Shown: positions 43,897-60,087, numbered from the stretch's first letter. The stretch is 64,000 bases of DNA from Variovorax ginsengisoli (GCF_030486595.1 NZ_JAUJZH010000007.1:1-64000), one strand, 5' to 3'. Program-made: numbers and translations. Notes: generated by a model from the letters alone, not told the origin.

Positions 43897-45884
43897 GCAC
43901 CCGGCTCCAGGCCCTGCCGCGCGACGCCCGCGACACCCTCTTCCTGCTGGCCGTGATCGGCCTGATCCTGCTGCCGCAGCTGCCCAACCTGCCGTGGTGG
44001 TGCAGCACGCTGGCCGCCATCGTGCTGCTCTGGCGCGGCACGCTGGCTGTGCAGGGCCGGCCGCTGCCCGCCCGGGGCTGGCGCATCGCCCTGCTCGCGC
44101 TGACGCTGGTAGCGACCTACATCACCTACCGCACGCTGCTCGGCCGCGACGCCGGCGTCACGCTGGTGGTGATCCTGCTGGCGCTCAAGACGCTCGAGCT
44201 GCGCGCCCGCCGCGACGCCTTCGTGATCTTCTTCCTGGGCTTCTTCACGATGCTCACGAACTTCTTCTATTCGCAGTCGCTCGCCACCGCCTTCGCGATG
44301 CTGCTGGCGCTGCTGGGGCTGCTGACGGCGCTGGTCAACGCCCACATGCCGGTGGGCAAGCCGCCGCTGGTCCAGGCCGCGCGCACGGCCGGCGGCATGG
44401 CGCTGCTGGGGGCGCCGATCATGCTGGTGCTGTTCATGCTTTTTCCGCGCATGGCGCCGCTGTGGGGCACGCCGAACGACGCCATGACCGGACGCACCGG
44501 GCTGTCGAACACGATGCGCGTGGGCAGCGTGGCCGAACTCGCGCTCGACGAAGGCATCGCCGCGCGCATCAGGTTCGACGACGGCCGGGTGCCGCCGCGC
44601 ACGACGCTCTATTTCCGCGGCCCGGTGCTGTCGAGGTTCGACGGCCGCGAATGGAGCGCCCCGCCGCCCTTCTCGCGCAGCGCCGCGCCGCGGAACCTGC
44701 GCGTGCGCGGCGCCCCGGTCGGCTACGAGGTCACGCTCGAACCCTCGAACCGGCCCTGGGTGCTCACCCTGGACGCGGCGCCGAGACGACCCGAGCTGGC
44801 GGGCTACGAGCTGTTCGCGACCCCCGAACTGCAGTGGGTCGCCACCCGCCCGATCGGCGACCTGGTGCGCTACCGCGCCGAGAGCTACGCCGAGTTCGAG
44901 AGCGGCCCGACGCGGCGCAGCGCGGTGCTGCAGGACGAGGTCGCGCTGCCGCCGGGCTCGAATCCGCGCACCGTCGCGCTGGCGGCGCAGATGCGCGCCG
45001 ATCCGGCGCTGGCCGGCGCCTCGACGCAGGCCCTGGTGCAGAACGTGCTGCAGCGGCTGCGCACCGGCGGCTATGCCTACACGCTCGAGCCGGGCCTGTT
45101 CGGCGACGACAGCGCCGACGAGTTCTGGTTCGACCGCAAGGCCGGCTTCTGCGAGCACATCGCCTCGTCCTTCGTGGTGCTGATGCGTGCGCTGGACATT
45201 CCGGCGCGCATCGTCACCGGCTACCAGGGCGGCGAGATCAACGGCGTCGACAACTTCTGGGTGGTGCGCAACAGCGACGCCCATGCCTGGGCCGAAGTCT
45301 GGCAGCAGGGCGTGGGCTGGGTCCGGGTCGACCCGACCGGCGCGATCTCGCCCGACCGGGTCGGCCAGTTCCGCCGCCTGGCGCCTCAGCCCGGCCTGAT
45401 CGCCGGCGCCATCGGCGCCATGAACCCGACCCTGTCGCAGAACCTTCGCGCCGCCTGGGAGGCGGTCAACAACGGCTGGAACCAATGGGTCCTGAACTAC
45501 ACGCAGAGCCGTCAGCTGGACCTGCTCAAGACCCTCGGCTTCACGGCGCCCAGCCTGCAGGACCTGGCGCTGGTGCTGCTCGCGCTGCTGGTCGCCGCCA
45601 GCCTCGCGGGCGCCGCCTGGACGCTCTGGGAGCGCAGCCAGCGCGACCCCTGGCTGCGGCTGCTGGGACGGGCCCGCGAACGGCTGCGGCAGGCCGGCGT
45701 CGAGGTGCCCGAAAGCGCCTCGCCGCGCCAGATGGCGCAGCGGCTGTCGGAGCGCTTCGGCAGCGGCGCGGAACCGGCGCGCCAATGGCTGCTGCGGCTC
45801 GAGGCGCAACGCTATGCGAAGGCGCCCGGCGATGCCCTGCCGGCCCTGCGCAGCGAATTCAGGCGGCTCGCATGGCCGCGCTGA
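43890..45884 (+). CDS. tgpA: TgpA-like membrane transglutaminase
   Basis: A 664-residue protein. Several N-terminal helices (about 15-190, DUF3488) lead to a periplasmic transglutaminase domain with the triad C421 (KAGFCEHIASS), H465 (NSDAHAWAEVW) and D481 (VRVDPT). A last helix near 555-580 and a DUF4129-like cytosolic tail follow. In Pseudomonas aeruginosa TgpA is essential; its target is not settled, with cell-wall or protein crosslinking proposed. It is the third gene of the MoxR-DUF58-TgpA unit. Confidence 0.92.
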   Translation: MLSTRLQALPRDARDTLFLLAVIGLILLPQLPNLPWWCSTLAAIVLLWRGTLAVQGRPLPARGWRIALLALTLVATYITYRTLLGRDAGVTLVVILLALKTLELRARRDAFVIFFLGFFTMLTNFFYSQSLATAFAMLLALLGLLTALVNAHMPVGKPPLVQAARTAGGMALLGAPIMLVLFMLFPRMAPLWGTPNDAMTGRTGLSNTMRVGSVAELALDEGIAARIRFDDGRVPPRTTLYFRGPVLSRFDGREWSAPPPFSRSAAPRNLRVRGAPVGYEVTLEPSNRPWVLTLDAAPRRPELAGYELFATPELQWVATRPIGDLVRYRAESYAEFESGPTRRSAVLQDEVALPPGSNPRTVALAAQMRADPALAGASTQALVQNVLQRLRTGGYAYTLEPGLFGDDSADEFWFDRKAGFCEHIASSFVVLMRALDIPARIVTGYQGGEINGVDNFWVVRNSDAHAWAEVWQQGVGWVRVDPTGAISPDRVGQFRRLAPQPGLIAGAIGAMNPTLSQNLRAAWEAVNNGWNQWVLNYTQSRQLDLLKTLGFTAPSLQDLALVLLALLVAASLAGAAWTLWERSQRDPWLRLLGRARERLRQAGVEVPESASPRQMAQRLSERFGSGAEPARQWLLRLEAQRYAKAPGDALPALRSEFRRLAWPR

Positions 45885-45937
45885 AACCACATGTGTCGTT
45901 TCGGGGCGGCCTGCGCCGCGACGGCACAATCGAAGCG

Positions 45938-47014
45938 ATGCGACGCCTTCTTTCCCATGCCCTGCCGGCCTTCCTGCTGGCGGCCACCTTCCTTGCGGCG
46001 GTGCCGGTCGCGGCCCAGGCCGCGAAGGACAAACGCAACGCGGCCGTTCGCGGCGGCATCTCCTACGCCACCCGCGCCGACGCCATGCAGTTCGCCGACG
46101 AGGTGGCGGCGCGGCGCGGTCTCGATCCGGCCTGGGTGCGCGCGACCATCGGCAACGCACGCCAGCTCCCCAACGTGCCGCGGCTGATGCTGCCGGCACC
46201 GAGCGGCACGCCGAAGAACTGGCAGGTCTATCGCAGCCGCTTCATCGACCCGGTGCGCATCGCGGCCGGCGTTCGCTTCTGGCGCGACAACGCCGCCACG
46301 CTGGCGCGCGCCGAGGCGACCTACGGCGTGCCGCCCGAGATCATCGTCGGCATCGTCGGCGTCGAGACCATCTACGGGCGCAACATGGGCAGCTTCCGCG
46401 TGATCGACGCGCTGGCCACGCTGGCTTTCGACTTCCCCGAGGCCCACCCGCGCGCGGCCGAACGGCAGGCCTTCTTCCGCGGCGAGCTCGAGAGCTTCCT
46501 CAGCACCGAGAGCCGCACCGCCGAAAACCCGCTGGTGCCGCTGGGCAGCTATGCGGGCGCCATGGGCATGCCGCAGTTCATGCCGAGCAGCATCGCGAAG
46601 TACGCGGTCGACTTCGACGGCGACGGCCGCATCGACCTGGTCCACAACCCGGCCGATGTCATCGGCTCGGTGGCCAGCTATTTCAAGGGCTTCGGCTGGC
46701 AGCCGGGCGTGGCGCCGGTCTTTCCGGTCAGCTTCGACCCGACGCGGCTCCAGAAGCAGGTGCTGCTGGCGCCGGACATCGTGCCGACCTTCAGCGCCGA
46801 TGCCTTCGTCGCCGGCGGCGCGCTGCTCCAGGGCGAGGCGCTGCGCCATCCCGGCCTGCTGGCGCTGATCGAACTGCAGAACGGCTACGAGCCGCCCAGC
46901 TATGTCGCGGGCACCAAGAACTTCTACGTGATCACGCGCTACAACTGGAGCAGCTACTACGCGATGTCGGTGATCGAACTGGGGCGCGAAGTGCGAACCG
47001 CGATGGAGCAGTAG
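45938..47014 (+). CDS. mltB: Lytic murein transglycosylase B
   Basis: A 358-residue secreted or lipid-free MltB-type enzyme that cleaves the glycan chain of peptidoglycan to 1,6-anhydro muropeptides. Signal peptide 1-28 (AVPVAAQA). The catalytic Glu143 lies in GIVGVETIYGRNMG, and GSYAGAMGMPQFMPSS and YFKGFGWQPG are standard motifs. There is no lipobox. It follows tgpA by 53 bases; a CACAAT hexamer ends 7 bases before the ATG and no ribosome site is seen. The wall-related neighbours suggest a common role. Confidence 0.92.
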   Translation: MRRLLSHALPAFLLAATFLAAVPVAAQAAKDKRNAAVRGGISYATRADAMQFADEVAARRGLDPAWVRATIGNARQLPNVPRLMLPAPSGTPKNWQVYRSRFIDPVRIAAGVRFWRDNAATLARAEATYGVPPEIIVGIVGVETIYGRNMGSFRVIDALATLAFDFPEAHPRAAERQAFFRGELESFLSTESRTAENPLVPLGSYAGAMGMPQFMPSSIAKYAVDFDGDGRIDLVHNPADVIGSVASYFKGFGWQPGVAPVFPVSFDPTRLQKQVLLAPDIVPTFSADAFVAGGALLQGEALRHPGLLALIELQNGYEPPSYVAGTKNFYVITRYNWSSYYAMSVIELGREVRTAMEQ

Positions 47015-47016
47015 CG

Positions 47017-47634
47017 ATGGATACAGCCGCGCTGCGTGCGTCGTGGTCCGATGCCTGGCGCGCGCTCGATGCCTCTCCCGACGACGCCGTGCTGGCCGAG
47101 CTGCTGGACCGCTACGGCGAGGCCCATCGCGCATATCACACGCTGCAGCATCTGGGCGAGTGCCTCGCCCACCTGGCGCGCGAGCGCGGCGGCGCCGAGC
47201 GCCCGGCCGAAGTCGCGCTGGCGCTCTGGTTCCATGACGCCATCTACGACGTGCATCGGCACGACAACGAGGCGCGCAGCGCCGACTGGGCGCGGCAGGC
47301 CGCCCTCGACGCCGGTCTGGCGCCCGATGTTGCCGAACGCCTGCATGCGCTCGTGATGGCCACCCGCCACGACACCCAGCCTGTCGGCGCCGATGCCCGC
47401 CTGCTGGTCGATATCGACCTGGCGATCCTCGGTGCGCCACCGGCACGCTTCGCCGAATACGAGCGCCAGATCCGGAGCGAATACGGGCACGTGCCGCCGG
47501 CGGTCTTCGAGCCTCGGCGGCGCCAGATCCTGGGCGGCTTCCTCGCGCGCGATCCGCTCTACCTCACGGCGTCGATGCGCACCCGACTGGAAGCAGCAGC
47601 CCGTGCCAACCTGGGCCAGGCGGTCGCCGGTTAG
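47017..47634 (+). CDS. HD-superfamily protein (predicted metal-dependent phosphohydrolase)
   Basis: A 205-residue protein with an HD-type metal site: H41 and H45 (AYHTLQHL), H73-D74 (LWFHDAIYD) and an Asp later (LLVDIDLAIL). The family is often annotated as a predicted HD-superfamily hydrolase; substrates are unknown. The ATG is 2 bases after the mltB stop, so it is probably cotranscribed. It converges on the flavodoxin-like gene. Confidence 0.85.
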   Translation: MDTAALRASWSDAWRALDASPDDAVLAELLDRYGEAHRAYHTLQHLGECLAHLARERGGAERPAEVALALWFHDAIYDVHRHDNEARSADWARQAALDAGLAPDVAERLHALVMATRHDTQPVGADARLLVDIDLAILGAPPARFAEYERQIRSEYGHVPPAVFEPRRRQILGGFLARDPLYLTASMRTRLEAAARANLGQAVAG

Positions 47635-47637
47635 GCA

Positions 47638-48135
47638 TCAATACACGCCAAGCGCCAGGCCGGCGGCCAGCGCCGCCCCGACTTCGCGGCATTGCGCGAG
47701 ATCGGCGGCACCGATCTGCTTCGGCCGCAGGATCGCCTCGGGCGTCTGCGCATGGGTGCAGACGATCAGCGTCGGCGCAACCTGTCGCAGCCGCCAGCCG
47801 GTGGCGATGCGTTCGAGCTGGCGCACCGCATTCTGGCCATCGCTGCCCGCGCACACCAGCGCGGCGTAGGGCCGGCCGTTCAGGCGGTCGAGCGCGGCGT
47901 AGTAGCAGCGATCGAAGAAATCCTTCATCAGCCCGGCCATCGCGGCCAGGTTCTCGGGTGTCGCGAACACATAGCCGTCGGCAGCCAGCACGTCGTCCGG
48001 CTGGGCCTCCGGCGCGCGCAGCAGGCGCACCTGCACGCCGGCTTCGTCGCCCGCTCCCTCGGCGGCGGCCTGCGCCATCTGGGCGGTGCCGCCGGTCATC
48101 GAGTGGTACACGATGAGCAGGGTCTTGGGGTTCAT
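47638..48135 (-). CDS. Flavodoxin-family NAD(P)H oxidoreductase
   Basis: A 165-residue flavodoxin-like protein. The FMN phosphate loop is VYHSMTGGTAQMA and the isoalloxazine-loop region FATPENLAAMAGLMKDFFDR is typical of the NAD(P)H-dependent FMN reductase type. It probably acts as a soluble electron carrier or quinone-type reductase. It lies downstream of the serine hydrolase gene on the same strand with 6 bases between. The electron acceptor is unknown. Confidence 0.85.
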   Translation of the reverse strand: MNPKTLLIVYHSMTGGTAQMAQAAAEGAGDEAGVQVRLLRAPEAQPDDVLAADGYVFATPENLAAMAGLMKDFFDRCYYAALDRLNGRPYAALVCAGSDGQNAVRQLERIATGWRLRQVAPTLIVCTHAQTPEAILRPKQIGAADLAQCREVGAALAAGLALGVY

Positions 48136-48141
48136 GGCGAA

Positions 48142-49551
48142 TCAGGACGGCCGCGTCTTCGGATAGCGCCGGGTCGCCTCCGCCACCATCGCATCCTTCG
48201 GCAGCAGCCGGGTGCCGCCGACCCATAGCTCCGACGGCTTGCCCTTGCGGTCGTGGACGCGGCGGACCGGCTGTCCGGGGCTGTTGTAGGCCGACGTCTT
48301 GCGGATCACGCCGCTGTCCTTGCCGGTGACCGAGATCTCGGTGGTGGCCGCGTCGAAGGGCGTGGCCAGGGCCGGTGCCACCTGGCAGACCACCTGGCCC
48401 ATGGCGACCAGGTCGCTCGCGCCCCAGATGGACCACCAGCGGCCGTTCCAGCTTTCCAGCCGCCTGGCAGGCGCGCCGTGCCGTCCGAAGGCAGAGAGAA
48501 TGCTCACGATGCCATCGACCCAGGCATAGGCCATGCCATCCTGCGCATTGGTGAGCACGGTGACGGTGTAGCCCGAAGCCGGAAAGCGCGCGGTCCGCGA
48601 AATGAACCCTTGCAGGCTGCCCGTGTGGCCGAACCACTCTTTGGGGCCGCGCTCGTTCATCATCGTGCCGTAGCCGTAGTAAGCCTCCATGCTGTTGCAG
48701 TCGTCGCGCCAGCGGCGGTGCATCATCTCGCGCCGGCTGGCCGGCGAGAGGATGCTCTCCTTGCTGTCCGGCGCCAACTGCGCGAAGAAGCGCGCCACGT
48801 CCGACGCGGTCGAGACGAAGCCGCCCGCCGGGGCGATCGCGTGGCAGACGTTGTCGCCCGGCACGATCAGGCGCTGCCCGAAGGGAAACTCGCCGCTGTG
48901 GCCCATGGCCAGGGGCGCCGACCTGGGCAACTGGGGCATGTCGGGCACCGTCTCCTTCAAGCCTGCGGCCTCGATCACGTTGCGCGTGATCCACGCCGGG
49001 TATTCGGTGCCGCTGATCTCCTCGATCATCAGGCCGAGCAGACCGTAGCCATGGTTCGAGTACTTCAGCTGCAGGCCCGGCGCGAGCGGCTGCTTCCTGG
49101 AGAGCTCGTCGCGCAGTTCGGCGCGCGAAAGAAATGGCCGCCGGTCCAGGAACTGGCCGCCGTCCGCACCGTCGCGCACGACGCCGGCACCATGGGACAG
49201 CAGCTCGCCGATGCGGGCCTTGGCGAGCTCCTTGTGCAGGCCACCCACGTGGCGACCGATGGGATCGTCGAGGCCGAGCTTGCCCTGCTCGCGCAGCAGC
49301 ATCACGCCGCTGGCCGTGAAGCTCTTGGAATGCGACGCGATGCGAAAGCGATGCCTGGGCGTGAGCGGCTTGCCGGTGCGCATGTCCGCGACACCCAGCG
49401 CGATCTCGGCGACCACCTCCTGGCCCTGGGCGATCGCGACCGAGCACCCGGGCTGCCGATAGCGCTCGAGCTGGAAGCCGAGCCACCGGGGCACATAGTC
49501 CAGCGCGGCCTTCAACGCGGCCGATTCCGTGTTCTTTCTCGCCGACGCCAT
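48142..49551 (-). CDS. Serine hydrolase of the class C beta-lactamase/PBP family
   Basis: A 469-residue serine hydrolase. The motifs SxxK (SHSK, S73 to K76), YxN (YSN, 164-166) and HTG (GHTGS) are in the right order. No signal peptide is visible, which argues for a cytosolic esterase or peptidase rather than a periplasmic lactamase. A C-terminal region of about 120 residues after the lactamase fold is extra. It starts immediately after the stop of the SRPBCC gene, so the two are coupled. Beta-lactam resistance should not be assumed. Confidence 0.88.
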   Translation of the reverse strand: MASARKNTESAALKAALDYVPRWLGFQLERYRQPGCSVAIAQGQEVVAEIALGVADMRTGKPLTPRHRFRIASHSKSFTASGVMLLREQGKLGLDDPIGRHVGGLHKELAKARIGELLSHGAGVVRDGADGGQFLDRRPFLSRAELRDELSRKQPLAPGLQLKYSNHGYGLLGLMIEEISGTEYPAWITRNVIEAAGLKETVPDMPQLPRSAPLAMGHSGEFPFGQRLIVPGDNVCHAIAPAGGFVSTASDVARFFAQLAPDSKESILSPASRREMMHRRWRDDCNSMEAYYGYGTMMNERGPKEWFGHTGSLQGFISRTARFPASGYTVTVLTNAQDGMAYAWVDGIVSILSAFGRHGAPARRLESWNGRWWSIWGASDLVAMGQVVCQVAPALATPFDAATTEISVTGKDSGVIRKTSAYNSPGQPVRRVHDRKGKPSELWVGGTRLLPKDAMVAEATRRYPKTRPS

Positions 49552-49959
49552 CTATCGCATGGCCTCGACATGCCGTGCGAAGCGATCGAGGATGGCTTGC
49601 CAGCCCTGGCGCTGCTGCTCGACCGGATACTGGTCCTCGCCGTCGAAGGTGACGCGCACCCTGACGCCATCAGGACCATCGGTGAATTCGACCTGCCCGG
49701 TCCGGTCGCCGAAGGCATAGGCGATCAGGGACTGGGGCACGATCTCGGTGTAGGTGCCGGCGAAATCGAATCCCATGCTGCCATTCTTGGCCTCCATGCG
49801 CGACGAGAAGGCACCGCCCACCCGCAGGTCCACTGTCGCCGCCGTGGTGTGCCAGTCGTCGGACGCGGCGTTCCACTGAATGATGTCCTCGGGGGTGGTG
49901 TAGGCGCGCCAGACATCATGGATCGGCGCGGCAACGGTGGTTTCGACGGTGATTTTCAT
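49552..49959 (-). CDS. SRPBCC/AHSA1-like protein
   Basis: A 135-residue START-like helix-grip protein of the AHSA1 type (ITVETTVAAPIHDVWRAYTTPEDIIQWN, GGAFSSRM, GTYTEIVPQSLIAYAF, GWQAILDRFARHVEA). Such proteins bind hydrophobic ligands or act as Hsp90 co-chaperone-like factors. The role here is unknown. It is followed with no gap by the serine hydrolase gene. Confidence 0.85.
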   Translation of the reverse strand: MKITVETTVAAPIHDVWRAYTTPEDIIQWNAASDDWHTTAATVDLRVGGAFSSRMEAKNGSMGFDFAGTYTEIVPQSLIAYAFGDRTGQVEFTDGPDGVRVRVTFDGEDQYPVEQQRQGWQAILDRFARHVEAMR

Positions 49960-50071
49960 GGTGGCTCGAAAGGGTCGGAAAGTTTCGACCCGAAGATATT
50001 AGCCGCAGGTGCGTGAACCAGGTGGCGCGCGCGGCGATGCTCGATCTCCGCGCGCCGCCCAGCCGCTCGCC

Positions 50072-51802
<1,731 letters not shown>

Positions 51803-51840
51803 GCTTGTCTCCTCGATGGCGCTTCCCGCTTCTTGCAGAT

Positions 51841-51867
51841 CCGGCTCCGGGAAAGCGGAAGAGCCGG
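51841..51867. repeat. Hairpin between glpU and glpV
   Basis: CCGGCTC (51841-51847) pairs with GAGCCGG (51861-51867) around 13 bases. It is in the 83-base gap before the binding-protein gene and has no T-run. It may set segmental mRNA stability so that the binding protein outlasts the membrane subunits. Confidence 0.4.
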
Positions 51868-51885
51868 TCCGTGGAAAAGGTGGGT

Positions 51886-52194
51886 TCAGCCCTTGCGCAT
51901 CACCAGCGCGAGCACACCCATTGAAATGACGAAGCTGATCCAGATCGACGGCTCGGCCTCCAGGCTCATCCACTCCTGGAGCCTGCCGGCAATGCCGATG
52001 AAGATCAGGTTGATGTAGGCCGCGACCAGGAGCCCGATGAAGAGCCGGTCGCCGCGCGTGGTCTCCAGCGGCAGCCAGCCGCGACGCAAGGTGGTGGGCG
52101 ACTTGAGCTCCCACACGGTCATGCCGACCAGCATCAGCGCGATGCAGCTGAAGAAGATCGCCACCGGCGTGGTCCAGACCATCCATTCGAACAT
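51886..52194 (-). CDS. glpU: Small membrane protein of the glycerol transporter (DUF2160)
   Basis: A 102-residue membrane protein with three hydrophobic segments (about 8-28, 50-70 and 83-100) and the DUF2160 pattern (MTVWELKSP, RRGWLPLETTRGDRLF). It corresponds to GlpU of rhizobial glycerol importers, an accessory subunit of unknown mechanism. It lies 17 bases after glpQ. Because most ABC importers lack such a subunit, it is a marker for this transporter type. Confidence 0.88.
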   Translation of the reverse strand: MFEWMVWTTPVAIFFSCIALMLVGMTVWELKSPTTLRRGWLPLETTRGDRLFIGLLVAAYINLIFIGIAGRLQEWMSLEAEPSIWISFVISMGVLALVMRKG

Positions 52195-52211
52195 GGTGTT
52201 CTCCTCGATTC

Positions 52212-53020
52212 TCAGACGCGGCCCATCGCGAAGCCCTTGGCGATGTAGTGCCGCACGAACCAGATCACGATCGCGCCCGGCACGATGGTCAGCACGCCGG
52301 CCGCCGCCAGCGTGGCCCAGTCCATGCCCGAGGCGCTCACGGTGCGTGTCATGGTCGCGACGATCGGCTTCGCGTTCACGCTGGTGAGGGTGCGCGCCAG
52401 CAGCAGCTCGACCCAGCTGAACATGAAGCAGAAGAAGGCCGCGACGCCGACGCCGGCCTTGATCAGCGGCAGGAAGATGGTGAGGAAGAAGCGCGGGAAC
52501 GAGTAGCCGTCGATGTAGGCCGTCTCGTCGATCTCGCGCGGGATGCCGCTCATGAAGCCCTCGAGGATCCAGACCGCCAGCGGCACGTTGAACAACAGGT
52601 GCGCCAGCGCCACGCCCAGGTGGGTGTCCATCAGGCCGACCGTCGAGTAGAGCTGGAAGAACGGCAGCAGGAACACGGCCGGCGGCGTCATGCGGTTGGT
52701 CAGCAGCCAGAAGAAGACATGCTTGTCGCCAAGGAAGGAATAGCGCGAGAACGCATAGGCGGCCGGCAGTGCGACGGTGAGCGCGATGACGGTGTTGATG
52801 CCGACGTAGATCAGGCTGTTGATGTAGCCCGAGTACCACGACTCGTCGGTGAAGATGCGCCGGTAGTTCTCCCAGGTAAGCTGCTGCGGAAAGAACGAGA
52901 AGCTCGACAGGATCTCCTCGTTGGTCTTGAAGCTCATGTTGACCATCCAGTAGATGGGCAACAGCGCGAAGACGAGATACAGCACCAGGAACAGGGTGCG
53001 CTTCTGGAAGCGGTCTTCGT

Positions 53021-53024
<4 letters not shown>
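52212..53024 (-). CDS. glpQ: Glycerol ABC transporter permease GlpQ
   Basis: A 270-residue permease of the MalG type with about six helices. The coupling motif is IPREIDETAYIDGYSFPRFFLTIFLP-like, here seen as EIDETAYIDGYS and RFFLTIFLPLIKAG. It pairs with GlpP in the membrane. The ATG overlaps the glpP stop (ATGA). Not to be confused with the glycerophosphodiesterase that bears the same symbol in enterobacteria. Confidence 0.9.
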
Positions 53025-54978
<1,954 letters not shown>

Positions 54979-54979
54979 G

Positions 54980-56046
<1,067 letters not shown>

Positions 56047-56056
<10 letters not shown>

Positions 56057-57711
56057 GGGGCTCCTTCCTTCGAGCGGGCGTGGCGCTGCATCCAGGCGCC
56101 CACCTGGTCGCGCTGCTGCGGCGTGAAGCGCAGGCCGAGCTTCGAGCGGCGCCAGAGCACGTCGTCGCCGCTGCAGGCCCACTCCTGGTCTTGAAGGTAG
56201 TGCAGCTCGCGTTCGTGCAGGCCGGGGGCCACGGCCGGCCCGAGCTCGGCCATCGACGCGGCGTCGCCCAGCACTTCGGAGATCCGGGCGCCGTAGGCCC
56301 GTGCCAGGCGGTGCGCCAGCGCGGGCTCGAGCCAGGGGTGCCGCACCTGCACGGCGGCCACGAAGCGTTCGAAGTCGTCGTCGGGGCGCGTGCTGCGGGT
56401 GGTGGCGCCGATCCAGTCGGCAAGGTCGCCGCCCGCCATGAAGGCGCCGTCGGTCCAGGCGCTGCGGGTTTCGCCCAGCATCCGTCCCACCTCGTCGGCG
56501 GCGTCCTCGGCCAGCTTGCGGAAGGTGGTGATCTTGCCGCCCCAGACCGACAGCAGCGGCGCCGCCGCGGTGTTCGACTCGAGCATGTAGTCGCGCGTCA
56601 CGGCAGCGGGGTCGCCCGAGGCGTCGTCGAGCAGCGGCCGCACGCCGGAATAGGTCCAGACCACGTCCGACGGCTTCACGGGCTGTGCGAAATAGCGGCT
56701 GGCCTGCTCGCACAGGTAATCGATCTCGTCGGCGCCGATGCGCGCCGCGCCCGGGTCGTCGCCTTGCAGCTCGATGTCGGTGGTGCCGATCAGCGTGAAG
56801 TCGTCCTGGTAGGGAATCGCGAAGATGATCCGCTTGTCGGGGTTCTGGAAGATGTAGGCGTGGTCGTGGCCGAAGACGCGCGGCACCACGATGTGGCTGC
56901 CCTTGACCAGCCGCAGGTGCCGCGTCGCCAGCGCCTCGCCCTGCGCCGAATGCGCCACGCCGCGCAGGAAGGCCTCGGCCCAGGGGCCGGCGGCGTTCAC
57001 CACGGCGCGGGCACGCACCGTGCGCCGTCCCTCGGGCCCCTCGAGCACCGCGGTCCAGCCGTCGGCACTGCGCTGCGCGCTCGCGCAACGGGTGCGGGTC
57101 AGCACCTCGGCGCCGCGGGCGCGGGCGTCGAGCGCGTTCAGCACCACCAGGCGCGCATCGTCGACCCAGCCATCCGAATAGACGAAGCCGCGCTTGAACG
57201 CCGGCTTGAGCGCCGCACCGGCTTCGTGGCGGCGCAGGTCGACGGTGCGCGAGCCCGGCAGCACTTCGCGCCTGGCCAGGTGGTCGTACAGGAACAGGCC
57301 GATGCGGATCATCCAGGCCGGCCGCATGGAGGGGTCGTGCGGCATCACGAAACGCAGCGGCCACATGATGTGAGGCGCGCTCTTGAGCAGCACCTCGCGC
57401 TCCTGCAGCGCCTTGCGCACCAGCGAGAACTCGTAGTACTCGAGGTAGCGCAGGCCGCCGTGGATGAGCTTGGTCGACGAGGACGAGGTGTGGGCCGCGA
57501 GGTCGTCCTTCTCGCAAAGCAGCACGCGCCAGCCGCGACCCGCGAGGTCGCGCGCGATGCCGCAGCCGTTGATGCCGCCGCCGACGATGAGCACGTCGAA
57601 GTCGGTGGCCGACGGCTGCTGTGGCGAGGCAATGGCGCTCACGGCGATAGGTTCCGATCCGATGTGACTTGGTTCACGATCAAGGGGCTTTTCGCTTTCG
57701 AATCTTTTCAT
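56047..57711 (-). CDS. glpD: Glycerol-3-phosphate dehydrogenase (FAD, aerobic)
   Basis: A 554-residue membrane-associated flavoenzyme oxidising glycerol-3-phosphate to dihydroxyacetone phosphate. FAD motif VLIVGGGINGCGIARDLAGRG-like, seen as GGGINGCG near 44-51; then SSSSTKLIHGGLRYLE, VNAAGPWAE and SVWGGKITTFRKLAE. An N-terminal tail of about 35 residues precedes the usual start of the family. AAGGAACCAAA before the ATG is a good ribosome site. It is the first gene of the glycerol transport operon, divergent from glpR, so the transporter is coexpressed with the enzyme that uses its product. Confidence 0.95.
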
Positions 57712-57759
57712 TTTGGTTCCTTACGATGCGATTTTCCTAGTCGTTAACCCTGAAGTCCA

Positions 57760-57788
57760 TTCGTTTTTGTTCGTTCTAAAGTTGAACG
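57760..57788. promoter_or_regulatory. Candidate GlpR operator in the glpD-glpR divergent region
   Basis: TTCGTT is repeated with a 10-base period (57760 and 57770). The second copy forms an imperfect inverted repeat, CGTTC-N7-GAACG (57772-57788). Half-sites of the TTCG type are usual for DeoR-family regulators. The site lies about 50 bases from the glpD ATG and 23 from the glpR GTG, so one repressor could control both directions. Confidence 0.5.
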
Positions 57789-57810
57789 CGCCGCTTCTCC
57801 CTTTCCCCCC

Positions 57811-58581
57811 GTGAATTCCAACCCGCGCCAGCTCAAGCTCCTCAACACCGTCCGCTCGCGCGGCTCGATCTCGGTCGAGCAACTCGCCGACATGCTCGGC
57901 GTCACGCTGCAGACGGTGCGCCGCGACGTCCAGCGGCTGGCCGACGAAGGCCTGTTGGCGCGCTTCCACGGCGGCGTGCGCGTGCCGAGCTCGACCACCG
58001 AGAACATCGGCTACCGGCAGCGCGAGACGCTGCACGCCGAAGGCAAGGCGCGGATCGCGCGCGCGGTGGCGGCCCGGGTGCCCAACGACTGCTCGCTGAT
58101 CCTCAACATCGGCACCACCACCGAGGCGATCGCCAAGGCGCTGCTGCGCCATACCGGCTTGCGGGTGATCACCAACAACCTCAACGTGGCCAGCATCCTG
58201 AGCGACAACCCGGCCTGCGAGGTGATCGTGGCGGGCGGCTCGGTGCGGCTGCGCGATCGCGCCATCGTGGGCGAGGCGACGGTCGACTTCATCCGCCAGT
58301 TCAAGGTCGACATCGCGCTGATCGGCGTCTCCAGCATCGAGGACGACGGCACCTTGCGCGACTTCGACCTGCGCGAGGTGAAGGTCGCGCAGACCATCAT
58401 CGCCCAGGCGCGCGAAGTCTGGCTGGCGGCCGACGCCAGCAAGTTCAACCGGCCGGCGATGATCGAGCTGGCGAAGCTGTCGCAGATCGACTGCCTGTTC
58501 ACCGATGCCGCGCCGCCGCCGCCCTTCCCCGAACTCCTTGAGCGTGCCCAGGTGCGCTGCGAGATCGCACGCGACACCTGA
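57811..58581 (+). CDS. glpR: DeoR-family repressor of the glycerol genes
   Basis: A 256-residue DeoR-type regulator. N-terminal winged HTH (RSRGSISVEQLADMLGVTLQ, TVRRDVQRLADEGLL) and a sugar-phosphate-binding domain (LNIGTTTEAIAKALL, VIVAGGSVRLRD, GEATVDFIRQFKVD). It probably releases DNA on binding glycerol-3-phosphate. The start is GTG at 57811 with no ribosome site but a pyrimidine-rich leader. It lies 12 bases before glpK and divergent from glpD. Confidence 0.93.
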   Translation: MNSNPRQLKLLNTVRSRGSISVEQLADMLGVTLQTVRRDVQRLADEGLLARFHGGVRVPSSTTENIGYRQRETLHAEGKARIARAVAARVPNDCSLILNIGTTTEAIAKALLRHTGLRVITNNLNVASILSDNPACEVIVAGGSVRLRDRAIVGEATVDFIRQFKVDIALIGVSSIEDDGTLRDFDLREVKVAQTIIAQAREVWLAADASKFNRPAMIELAKLSQIDCLFTDAAPPPPFPELLERAQVRCEIARDT

Positions 58582-58593
58582 AGGACTCTTGCC

Positions 58594-60087
<1,494 letters not shown>

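Noticed and set aside
48142..49551. Chromosomal AmpC-type beta-lactamase
   Set aside because: The motifs are shared by many esterases and peptidases, there is no signal peptide, no ampR neighbour, and an extra C-terminal domain is present.
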